NCBI GenBank assembly: GCA_015488935.1
Contig: WFMU01000492.1
Location: forward strand, 1-6,598
Direction: 5' to 3'
DNA: 6,598 nt
Origin: Flavobacteriaceae bacterium
GTDB taxonomy: Bacteria; Bacteroidota; Bacteroidia; Flavobacteriales; Flavobacteriaceae
Below the pieces are notes generated by a model, which searched no databases, was not told where the DNA came from, and saw only the letters and a program-made list of their open reading frames with translations. Below, one piece after another: positions 1 through 5,562 of the stretch; within the stretch, counting starts at the first letter, position 1; every line of letters starts with the position of its first letter. The translations under genes were made by a program, and so were the position numbers.

Positions 1-546
1 ATTGCAGATATTGCAAAAAACGCAGGGATAACCACAAATAGAGCAGCCCTATTAGCTCGAATTGTTGCCTACCTCGATATAAATAATATTTTAGAAATAG
101 GAACCTCTTTAGGTATTGGCACATTAGCCTTGGGTTTAGGTAATTCTAAAGCAAAAATAACCACAATGGAAGGCTGTCCAGAAACAATTAAAATACCGCA
201 AAATAACTTAAAAAAATACCTGCAAAATAACATTAATTTTGTAATTGGTGAATTTGAAAAAACTTTGCCTAATGTAGCAGAAAATCAGCAATATGACTTG
301 GTGTATTTTGATGGAAATCACCAAAAAAAGCCAACAATAGATTACTTTAAGCAATGTTTAAAAACCGTACATAACGATACCCTTTTTATTTTTGATGACA
401 TTCATTGGAGCAAAGAAATGGAAGCTGCTTGGGAATATATTAAAACGCATAAAAAAGTAAGCTTAACCATAGATACATTTTATTGGGGATTTGTATTCTT
501 TAGACAAGAGCAACAAGAAAAAGAACATTTTATAATTAGACTATAA
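1..546 (+). CDS. Class I SAM-dependent methyltransferase, O-methyltransferase-like (5' end missing)
   Basis: The reading frame is open from the first base and ends at TAA 544-546, giving 181 visible residues; the N-terminus lies outside the window. A TTG at 130-132 could pass as a start, but it falls after the SAM-binding loop and would destroy the fold, so I treat the gene as 5'-partial. Visible Rossmann methyltransferase landmarks, in fragment numbering, are the glycine-rich motif I LEIGTSLGIGT (31-41), an acidic residue E57 at the end of strand 2 (TMEGCPE) where the SAM ribose is normally bound, the strand-4 motif LVYFDGNH (100-107) and FIFDDIHWS (129-137). The DGNH/DDIHW pattern resembles the Methyltransf_24/O-methyltransferase 3 group, where these acidic residues often help bind metal or substrate. 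The substrate cannot be read from sequence. The GNAT gene begins 8 nt downstream, so the two are probably in one transcript. Confidence 0.88.
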   Translation: MADIAKNAGITTNRAALLARIVAYLDINNILEIGTSLGIGTLALGLGNSKAKITTMEGCPETIKIPQNNLKKYLQNNINFVIGEFEKTLPNVAENQQYDLVYFDGNHQKKPTIDYFKQCLKTVHNDTLFIFDDIHWSKEMEAAWEYIKTHKKVSLTIDTFYWGFVFFRQEQQEKEHFIIRL

Positions 547-554
547 TAATTATT

Positions 555-1091
555 TTGAAACCAATAATCGAAACAAAACGCCTTATTTTAAGAGAATTTC
601 AAAAAACGGATGCAAAAAATATGTATGCCTTAAATCTCGATAAAAAGGTATTAAAATATACTGGCGATAAAGCCTTTAAATCTGTAGAAGATGCTGCAAA
701 TTTCTTAAAAAATTATAGCGATTATTCCAAAAATGGATTTGGTAGGTGGAGTGTTTTTCTAAAAAGTACAAATACTTATATTGGCTGGTGTGGATTAAAA
801 TTAAACGAAGAAGGTTTTGTAGATATTGGCTTTCGTCTTTTACAAAAATATTGGCATAACGGATATGCCACAGAAGCAGCAGAAGCATGTATTGATTATG
901 GTTTTGGTACATTAAAATTATCCGAAATTATCGGACGTGCAGCCATTGCAAATAAAGCATCTATAAAAGTTTTAGAAAAAATAGGCTTACATTTTTGGAA
1001 AAAGGATACTTTTGAAGGAGTAAATGAAGCTGTTTATTATAAAATTACAAAGAAATTAAAAAATGAAAATATATACAAAAACAGGCGATAA
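555..1091 (+). CDS. GNAT family N-acetyltransferase (RimJ/RimL-like)
   Basis: A 178-aa protein of the Acetyltransf_3 type, which transfers acetyl from acetyl-CoA to an amino group. The N-terminal strand ETKRLILREF (6-15) is the usual opening of this family. The acetyl-CoA pyrophosphate-binding loop (motif A) is at about 97-107, QKYWHNGYATE, fitting the family's Q/RxxGxG/A pattern. NKASIKVLEKIGL (133-145) is the characteristic following helix. The start is TTG at 555-557. The frame upstream reads TAG (537-539) then ACT ATA ATA ATT ATT, so no ATG is available, and the next in-frame Met (residue 23) would delete strand 1. The last 29 nt, encoding the basic tail, overlap the adenosyltransferase start. 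The substrate is unknown: a ribosomal protein N-terminus, an aminoglycoside-like compound or a small amine are all possible for this family. Confidence 0.87.
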   Translation: MKPIIETKRLILREFQKTDAKNMYALNLDKKVLKYTGDKAFKSVEDAANFLKNYSDYSKNGFGRWSVFLKSTNTYIGWCGLKLNEEGFVDIGFRLLQKYWHNGYATEAAEACIDYGFGTLKLSEIIGRAAIANKASIKVLEKIGLHFWKKDTFEGVNEAVYYKITKKLKNENIYKNRR

Positions 1092-1638
1092 AGGAAAAAC
1101 ATCGCTCTTTGGAGGTACACGTGTACCAAAATACAATTTACGCATTGAAGCTTATGGTACTATAGACGAACTAAATTCTTATATTGGATTAATACGCGAT
1201 CAAGAAATAGACAAAAACACCTTTTCGGTATTGGTAAAAATACAAAACGAACTTTTTACCTTAGGCGCTATGTTAGCAACACCAAAAGACAAAGAATTAT
1301 TAAAAAGTGGGAAAGAAAGACTAAATATTCCAAAAATAACAGCAGCAGATATTCACTTTTTAGAACAAGAAATGGATGCAATGGATAAAAAACTACCAGC
1401 AATGACAAATTTTGTTTTGCCTGGAGGGCATACTACCGTGTCATTCTGTCATATTGCAAGATGTGTTTGTCGTAGAGCAGAGCGTATAACAGTGAATTTG
1501 AGCGAAGAAGAAGACCTGAATAATATAACCATATCGTATTTAAACAGATTGTCTGACTACTTGTTTGTGTTGGCACGAAAATTGACTATGGATAACCAAG
1601 CTATAGAAGTACCTTGGATACCAAAAAAGACAAAGTAG
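1063..1638 (+). CDS. pduO: PduO-type ATP:cob(I)alamin adenosyltransferase
   Basis: A 191-aa cytosolic enzyme of the PduO/MMAB family (a trimeric five-helix bundle) that moves the adenosyl group of ATP onto reduced cobalamin to make adenosylcobalamin, the cofactor of enzymes such as methylmalonyl-CoA mutase. The N-terminal ATP-binding segment YTKTGDKGKTSLFGG (4-18) is diagnostic. Further signatures are AYGTIDELNSYIG (30-42, with the conserved Asp), FVLPGG (117-122), the RxxxRRxE cluster R133/R137/R138/E140, equivalent to the disease-mutated arginine/glutamate cluster of human MMAB, and the C-terminal YLNRLSDYLF (159-168). No signature residue looks lost and the length is normal. The ATG at 1063 fits the family's usual MKIYTKTGD opening. 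It lies inside the end of the GNAT gene, suggesting translational coupling. The symbol is a family name; no propanediol-utilisation genes are nearby, so a general B12-salvage role is inferred. Confidence 0.96.
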   Translation: MKIYTKTGDKGKTSLFGGTRVPKYNLRIEAYGTIDELNSYIGLIRDQEIDKNTFSVLVKIQNELFTLGAMLATPKDKELLKSGKERLNIPKITAADIHFLEQEMDAMDKKLPAMTNFVLPGGHTTVSFCHIARCVCRRAERITVNLSEEEDLNNITISYLNRLSDYLFVLARKLTMDNQAIEVPWIPKKTK

Positions 1639-1653
1639 CTTACGAGTAATAGA

Positions 1654-1686
1654 TTGAAGTTCTTTCAAATAAAAAAAATACTTTTG
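1654..1686 (+). promoter_or_regulatory. Upstream Bacteroidota-type promoter candidate (P1) for the DUF2795-type gene
   Basis: TACTTTTG at 1679-1686 matches the Bacteroidota -7 consensus TAnnTTTG exactly. A TTG at 1654-1656, 22 nt upstream, could act as the -33 element. The box lies 60 nt before the ATG at 1747. The -33 partner is minimal and the spacing is at the long end, so this copy may be the weaker of two, or a remnant of the duplication described separately. Confidence 0.45.
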
Positions 1687-1729
1687 CAAAAATTTGTATA
1701 TTCCAACTAAAAAATTACTTTTGCAAAAA
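1679..1729 (+). repeat. 14-bp direct repeat TACTTTTGCAAAAA, two copies 37 bp apart
   Basis: Identical 14-mers occupy 1679-1692 and 1716-1729. Each contains a complete -7 promoter box and the palindrome TTTTGCAAAA (1682-1691 and 1719-1728). The repeat could be a duplicated promoter, or a pair of operator sites overlapping the transcription start. Confidence 0.8.
1693..1723 (+). promoter_or_regulatory. Proximal Bacteroidota-type promoter (P2) for the DUF2795-type gene
   Basis: TTTG (1693-1696), a 19-nt spacer, then TACTTTTG (1716-1723) is an excellent fit to the Bacteroidota sigma-A promoter (TTTG, about 19-21 nt, TAnnTTTG). Transcription would begin around 1728-1731, leaving a short A-rich leader of roughly 15-20 nt before the ATG at 1747. 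No Shine-Dalgarno is seen there, as is normal in this phylum. Confidence 0.72.
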
Positions 1730-1746
1730 ATAAAATACCCTTAACT

Positions 1747-1968
1747 ATGTATTGGACATTAGAATTAGCATCGTATTTAAGTGATGCGCCTTGGCCTGCA
1801 ACAAAAGACGAATTAATAGATTATGCAATCCGAACAGGAGCTCCTCTTGAAGTTGTAGAAAATTTACAATCAATAGAAGATGAAGACGATTCGTATGATG
1901 TAATTCAAGATATTTGGCCAGATTATCCTACAGAAGAAGATTTTCTCTGGAACGAAGATGAATATTAA
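1747..1968 (+). CDS. Small acidic DUF2795-type protein
   Basis: A complete 73-aa protein from ATG 1747 to TAA 1966-1968, with its own promoter upstream and a terminator downstream. The N-terminal part, about 1-45 (MYWTLELASYLSDAPWPATK and the following helix DELIDYAIRTGAPLEVVENL), looks like the DUF2795 fold, a small helical domain of unknown function. The C-terminal third is acidic and aromatic, with an IWPDYPTEEDFLWNEDEY ending. Of 73 residues, 21 are Asp or Glu and only two are Lys or Arg. There are four Trp and six Tyr, and no Cys, signal peptide or membrane segment, so it should be cytosolic. The charge pattern suggests binding to a basic partner such as a protein surface, but no function is established. 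The assignment rests on recalled family resemblance. Confidence 0.85.
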   Translation: MYWTLELASYLSDAPWPATKDELIDYAIRTGAPLEVVENLQSIEDEDDSYDVIQDIWPDYPTEEDFLWNEDEY

Positions 1969-1982
1969 TAATATTTTAAACT

Positions 1983-2009
1983 AAAAAGTCTCCAATGAGG
2001 CTTTTTTTT
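1983..2009 (+). terminator. Rho-independent terminator after the DUF2795-type gene
   Basis: AAAAAGTCTC (1983-1992), loop CAAT, then GAGGCTTTTT (1997-2006) form a 10-bp stem with a single G-U wobble, running into a tract of eight T (2002-2009). It starts 14 nt after the stop codon. Flanking TTTAAAC (1975-1981) and GTTTAAA (2010-2016) can extend the pairing by 7 bp beyond a small bulge. It separates the DUF2795-type transcript from secA. Confidence 0.88.
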
Positions 2010-2021
2010 GTTTAAACTTGT

Positions 2022-2050
2022 TTTGTCAGTTGGCAAAAATTGTACATTTG
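2022..2050 (+). promoter_or_regulatory. Bacteroidota-type secA promoter
   Basis: TACATTTG at 2043-2050 is an exact TAnnTTTG -7 box. TTTG at 2022-2025 (17-nt spacer) or TTG at 2018-2020 (22-nt spacer) can serve as the -33 element. It lies just after the upstream terminator. Initiation would fall near 2055-2060, giving a leader of about 105-110 nt before the secA ATG, long enough to hold the repeats and hairpins described below. Confidence 0.68.
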
Positions 2051-2070
2051 TGCATTATAAAACCGTTTTT

Positions 2071-2126
2071 AAATAAAACGTAACATAAAATAACTTGTTT
2101 ACTCACAAGTAAATAAAATATAACAT
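2071..2126 (+). repeat. Imperfect 16-bp direct repeat in the secA leader
   Basis: AAATAAAACGTAACAT (2071-2086) and AAATAAAATATAACAT (2111-2126) agree at 14 of 16 positions and are offset by exactly 40 bp. A hairpin-forming inverted repeat lies between them. Both copies should be in the transcribed leader. The A-rich half of the match is weak evidence in DNA this AT-rich; the shared TAACAT and the regular spacing are the stronger part. Confidence 0.55.
2093..2110 (+). other. Leader hairpin 1 (ACTTGT/ACAAGT)
   Basis: ACTTGT (2093-2098) and ACAAGT (2105-2110) are a perfect 6-bp inverted repeat around a 6-nt TTACTC loop. It directly abuts the second copy of the leader direct repeat. No T-tract follows, so it is not a terminator. 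It could be a small RNA hairpin or a dyad bound by a protein. Confidence 0.5.
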
Positions 2127-2127
2127 T

Positions 2128-2147
2128 CCTTAAAAATTATTAAGGAG
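2128..2147 (+). other. Leader hairpin 2 overlapping an AAGGAG sequence before secA
   Basis: CCTTAA (2128-2133) and TTAAGG (2140-2145) form a perfect 6-bp stem with a 6-nt loop. The 3' arm covers the first four bases of AAGGAG (2142-2147), a textbook Shine-Dalgarno string that ends 18 nt before the secA ATG, beyond the usual 5-9 nt. Bacteroidota ribosomes generally do not use this interaction, so a direct role in initiation is doubtful, but occlusion of a ribosome-binding string by a hairpin is worth noting. Confidence 0.5.
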
Positions 2148-2165
2148 AAATAATACAACCAAACT

Positions 2166-5100
2166 ATGAGTTTTATAAATTCAATAATAAAAGCCTTTGT
2201 TGGCGATAAAAAGAAAAAAGATTTAAAAGAATTAACTCCTTTTATTAAAAAAGTACATGCATTTGATTCGGAAATGGAAAATCTTAGTATAGATGAACTA
2301 AGAGAAAAAACAGATGGTTTTAAAAAGAAAATAGCAGCAGCTATTAAAGAATTTAAAGACCAAATAGAAACATTATCTAAAGAAGCAGAAACAGCAAACG
2401 TTGATAGAAAAGAAACAATATATTCAAAAATAGACCAATTAAAAGAAGAATCCTATAAAGTATCTGAAAACGTATTAAAAGAAATTGAAGCAGAAGCATT
2501 TGCAGTAATCAAAGAAACAGCAAAACGCTTTACAAATAATGAAGAAATAGTTGTAACTGCAACACCTTACGATAGAGAGTTAAGTGCAACAAAAGATTTT
2601 GTAAGTTTAGAAGGTGAAGACAAAGCAATTTGGTATAACAGTTGGGATGCTGCAGGAACACCAGTAAAGTGGAATATGATACATTACGATGTACAACTTA
2701 TTGGAGGTTCGGTATTACACAGTGGAAAAATTGCAGAAATGATGACTGGTGAAGGGAAAACATTAGTATCTACACTACCAGTTTATTTAAATGCTTTAAC
2801 AGGAGATGGCGTACATGTGGTTACCGTAAACGACTATTTGGCAAAAAGAGATGCTGCATGGATGGGTCCAATATTCCAATTTCACGGACTAACGGTGGAT
2901 TGTATAGATTTACATCAACCAAATTCCGATGCTAGACGTAAAGCCTATAATTCTGACATTACCTACGGTACAAATAACGAATTTGGATTTGATTACTTAC
3001 GTGATAATATGGCAAATTCACCAAAAGATTTGGTACAAAGACCACATAATTATACCATTATTGATGAAGTAGATTCGGTATTAATTGATGATGCACGTAC
3101 ACCACTAATTATCTCTGGAGCAGTGCCACAAGGCGATATACACGAGTTTAATGAATTAAAACCAACCGTTAGTGAGCTAGTTAACCTACAAAAAAACTAC
3201 TTGGTAGGTTTGTTGGCAGAAGCAAAAAAATTAATAGCCGAAGGAAATACAAAAGATGGTGGTTTTAAACTATTTCGAGTATTTAGAGGTTTACCAAAAA
3301 ACAAAGCCTTAATAAAATATTTATCGCAAGAAGGAATAAAGCAATTGTTGCAAAAAACAGAAAAGTTTTTTATGCAAGATAACAATCGAGAAATGCCAAA
3401 AATTGATGAAGAATTATATTTCTCTATCGACGAAAAAAACAATTCTATTAACTTAACAGATAAAGGAATAGCACACTTATCAGAAAAAAGTAACGAAGAT
3501 AATTTCTTTGTATTACCAGACATAAGTTTACTAGTTGCCGAAATTGAAAAAAGCAAAAAAACACCAGAAGAAAAAGCACAAGCAAAAGACGATTTATACA
3601 AAGAATTTAGTGTAAAAAGTGAACGAATCCATACGTTAAATCAACTGTTAAAAGCATATACATTATTTGAAAAAGATGTAGAATACGTAGTGATGGAAGA
3701 CAAAGTAAAAATTGTAGATGAGCAAACAGGACGTATTATGGATGGGCGTCGTTATTCCGATGGACTACACCAAGCATTGGAAGCAAAAGAAAATGTGAAT
3801 ATAGAAGATGCTACCCAAACATTTGCAACCATTACTTTGCAAAATTACTTTAGAATGTATAAAAAACTGTCTGGTATGACAGGTACAGCTGTTACAGAAG
3901 CAGGAGAATTTTGGGAAATTTACAAACTAGACGTGGTAGAAATTCCAACCAATATGCCACTAATCCGTAAAGATAAAGAAGATTTAATTTACAAAACAAA
4001 AAGAGAAAAATACAATGCTGTAATTGATGATATTGTGGCATTAGTAAATCAAAAAAGACCAGTACTTGTAGGAACAACATCTGTAGAAATATCCGAATTA
4101 TTATCTAGAATGCTTTCTATACGAAAAATACAACACAATGTATTGAATGCAAAATTACATAAAAAAGAATCTGAAATTGTAGCACAAGCAGGAAATCCAG
4201 GTGTGGTAACCATTGCAACCAATATGGCAGGTCGTGGAACGGATATTAAATTATCTGATGCTGTAAAAACCGCTGGTGGTTTGGCAATTATTGGTACAGA
4301 AAGACATGATTCTAGACGTGTAGATAGACAGCTTCGTGGACGTGCAGGACGACAAGGAGACCCAGGTTCATCCCAATTTTACGTGTCTTTAGAAGATAAT
4401 CTAATGCGTTTGTTTGGCTCGGAACGTATAGCAAAAATGATGGATAGAATGGGATTAAAAGAAGGCGAAGTAATTCAGCATTCTATGATTTCAAAATCTA
4501 TAGAAAGAGCACAGAAAAAAGTAGAAGAAAATAACTTCGGAATTCGTAAACGATTATTAGAATACGATGATGTAATGAATGCACAAAGAGAAGTGGTATA
4601 TAAACGAAGAAGACATGCATTATACGGAGAACGTTTGCAAGTAGATATTGTAAATATGATTTTTGATACTTGCGATACCATTGTAACTGAAAACAAAGCA
4701 AAAAGTGATTATGAGAATTTTGAATTTGAATTAATCCGTTTCTCATCTACAAGTTCGCCATTTACACGAGAAGAATTTAAAACAAAAAGCGAACAAGAAT
4801 TAACAGATACTTTATTTGAAGCCGTATATAAACATTACCAAGAAAAAATAGAACGCAATGCTGTGGCAGCATTTCCTGTAATTAAAAATGTATATGAAAC
4901 ACAAGGCGACCAGTACGAAAGAATTGTAGTACCATTTACCGATGGAACAAAAACAATTCAAGTAGTAACAAACTTAAAAGATGCCTACGAAAGTGAAGGT
5001 AAAGTACTAATCAATGATTTTGAAAAAAATGTTTCTTTGTCTATTATTGATGAAGCATGGAAAAATCATTTACGTAGAATGGACGATTTAAAAACATCGG

Positions 5101-5504
5101 TGCAAAATGCACAATATGAGCAAAAAGACCCATTATTAATCTACAAGTTCGAATCGTTTAATTTGTTTAAATCAATGCTTCATAGTGTAAATAAAGAAGT
5201 ATTATCTTTCTTGTTAAAAGGAGAATTGCCAAATCAAAATCCAAATCAAGTAAGCGAAGCTAAAGAACAAAAAAGAGAAAAGGTACAATTGAGTAAGGCA
5301 GATTTTAACAATCCGAATGAAGGAATGCAAACCAACCAAACCCAAGAAAGACAAATTACAGAAACTATCGTTAGAACAGAACGTAAAATTGGACGTAACG
5401 ATAGAGTAGAAATAAGAAACGTAATGAGTGGCGAAAGTAAAACTGTAAAATACAAACAAGCCATACCATTAATTGAAAAAGGAACCTGGGTTTTAGTTGA
5501 CTAA
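2166..5504 (+). CDS. secA: Preprotein translocase ATPase SecA (long Bacteroidota form)
   Basis: SecA is the cytosolic ATPase that drives unfolded preproteins through SecYEG. This copy has 1112 aa against about 900 in E. coli. Visible motor motifs are the Q-motif region YDVQLIGG (174-181), Walker A MTGEGKT (193-199), GTNNEFGFDYLRDNM (268-282), Walker B DEVD (301-304), MTGTA (571-575), NMAGRGTDI (686-694) and QLRGRAGRQGDPG (722-734). The helical scaffold/two-helix-finger region is at AWKNHLRRMDDL (964-975), with the finger-loop Tyr preserved at Y984 (AQYEQKDP). Compared with my memory of E. coli SecA, extra sequence lies at about 55-103, 123-170, 342-413, 455-485 and 900-945, while the variable insert of the second nucleotide-binding domain is deleted near 695-705. 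Residues 1020-1070 are a Q/N/E-rich linker. The C-terminus lacks the CxCxSG..CH zinc site. ATG 2166 is the only start: an in-frame TAA sits at 2151. It is monocistronic or co-transcribed with the downstream lipoprotein gene. Confidence 0.99.
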   Translation: MSFINSIIKAFVGDKKKKDLKELTPFIKKVHAFDSEMENLSIDELREKTDGFKKKIAAAIKEFKDQIETLSKEAETANVDRKETIYSKIDQLKEESYKVSENVLKEIEAEAFAVIKETAKRFTNNEEIVVTATPYDRELSATKDFVSLEGEDKAIWYNSWDAAGTPVKWNMIHYDVQLIGGSVLHSGKIAEMMTGEGKTLVSTLPVYLNALTGDGVHVVTVNDYLAKRDAAWMGPIFQFHGLTVDCIDLHQPNSDARRKAYNSDITYGTNNEFGFDYLRDNMANSPKDLVQRPHNYTIIDEVDSVLIDDARTPLIISGAVPQGDIHEFNELKPTVSELVNLQKNYLVGLLAEAKKLIAEGNTKDGGFKLFRVFRGLPKNKALIKYLSQEGIKQLLQKTEKFFMQDNNREMPKIDEELYFSIDEKNNSINLTDKGIAHLSEKSNEDNFFVLPDISLLVAEIEKSKKTPEEKAQAKDDLYKEFSVKSERIHTLNQLLKAYTLFEKDVEYVVMEDKVKIVDEQTGRIMDGRRYSDGLHQALEAKENVNIEDATQTFATITLQNYFRMYKKLSGMTGTAVTEAGEFWEIYKLDVVEIPTNMPLIRKDKEDLIYKTKREKYNAVIDDIVALVNQKRPVLVGTTSVEISELLSRMLSIRKIQHNVLNAKLHKKESEIVAQAGNPGVVTIATNMAGRGTDIKLSDAVKTAGGLAIIGTERHDSRRVDRQLRGRAGRQGDPGSSQFYVSLEDNLMRLFGSERIAKMMDRMGLKEGEVIQHSMISKSIERAQKKVEENNFGIRKRLLEYDDVMNAQREVVYKRRRHALYGERLQVDIVNMIFDTCDTIVTENKAKSDYENFEFELIRFSSTSSPFTREEFKTKSEQELTDTLFEAVYKHYQEKIERNAVAAFPVIKNVYETQGDQYERIVVPFTDGTKTIQVVTNLKDAYESEGKVLINDFEKNVSLSIIDEAWKNHLRRMDDLKTSVQNAQYEQKDPLLIYKFESFNLFKSMLHSVNKEVLSFLLKGELPNQNPNQVSEAKEQKREKVQLSKADFNNPNEGMQTNQTQERQITETIVRTERKIGRNDRVEIRNVMSGESKTVKYKQAIPLIEKGTWVLVD

Positions 5505-5512
5505 ATTAAACA

Positions 5513-5549
5513 TCTAATTGCATGTAGAATAGTTTTTTCTACAATTAGA
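5513..5549 (+). other. Hairpin between secA and the GH5-like gene
   Basis: TCTAATTG (5513-5520) and CAATTAGA (5542-5549) are a perfect 8-bp inverted repeat. Inside it TAGAA (5525-5529) pairs with TTCTA (5537-5541), leaving a CATG bulge and a 7-nt loop. It starts 8 nt after the secA stop. No T-tract follows the 3' arm, so it is not a classical intrinsic terminator. It may instead slow polymerase, protect the secA mRNA 3' end, or mark a processing point. No TAnnTTTG promoter box is visible between it and the next gene. Confidence 0.6.
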
Positions 5550-5562
5550 AGTAAATAGTATT

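Noticed and set aside
130..132. TTG as the start of the first methyltransferase frame
   Set aside because: The frame is open to base 1, and the upstream residues include the SAM-binding glycine loop (bases 91-123) needed for the fold, so the true start is before the window.
1654..1668. TTGAA/TTCAA inverted repeat as a terminator for the adenosyltransferase
   Set aside because: The stem is only 5 bp, has no G+C-rich core, and is followed by an A-run instead of a T-run.
2050..2076. A SecM-like regulatory leader peptide upstream of secA
   Set aside because: The leader has no ATG. The only GTG-initiated frame (2050) is eight codons long, and a TTG frame inside hairpin 1 is shorter still; neither could carry an arrest sequence.
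2142..2147. AAGGAG as a conventional secA Shine-Dalgarno site
   Set aside because: It ends 18 nt before the ATG, too far for normal initiation, no alternative in-frame start lies closer because of TAA at 2151-2153, and Bacteroidota rarely use this pairing. It is kept only as part of the leader hairpin observation.
3197..3601. A 134-codon open frame on the - strand inside secA
   Set aside because: It lies entirely within the SecA preprotein-binding domain, shows low-complexity Ser/Phe-rich composition typical of the reverse of Lys/Glu-rich coding sequence, and has no family resemblance I recognise.
4475..4746. Two overlapping - strand open frames inside secA
   Set aside because: They share the same bases in two frames, are Leu/Ile/Tyr-rich shadows of the SecA helical scaffold coding region, and have no promoter or recognisable domain.
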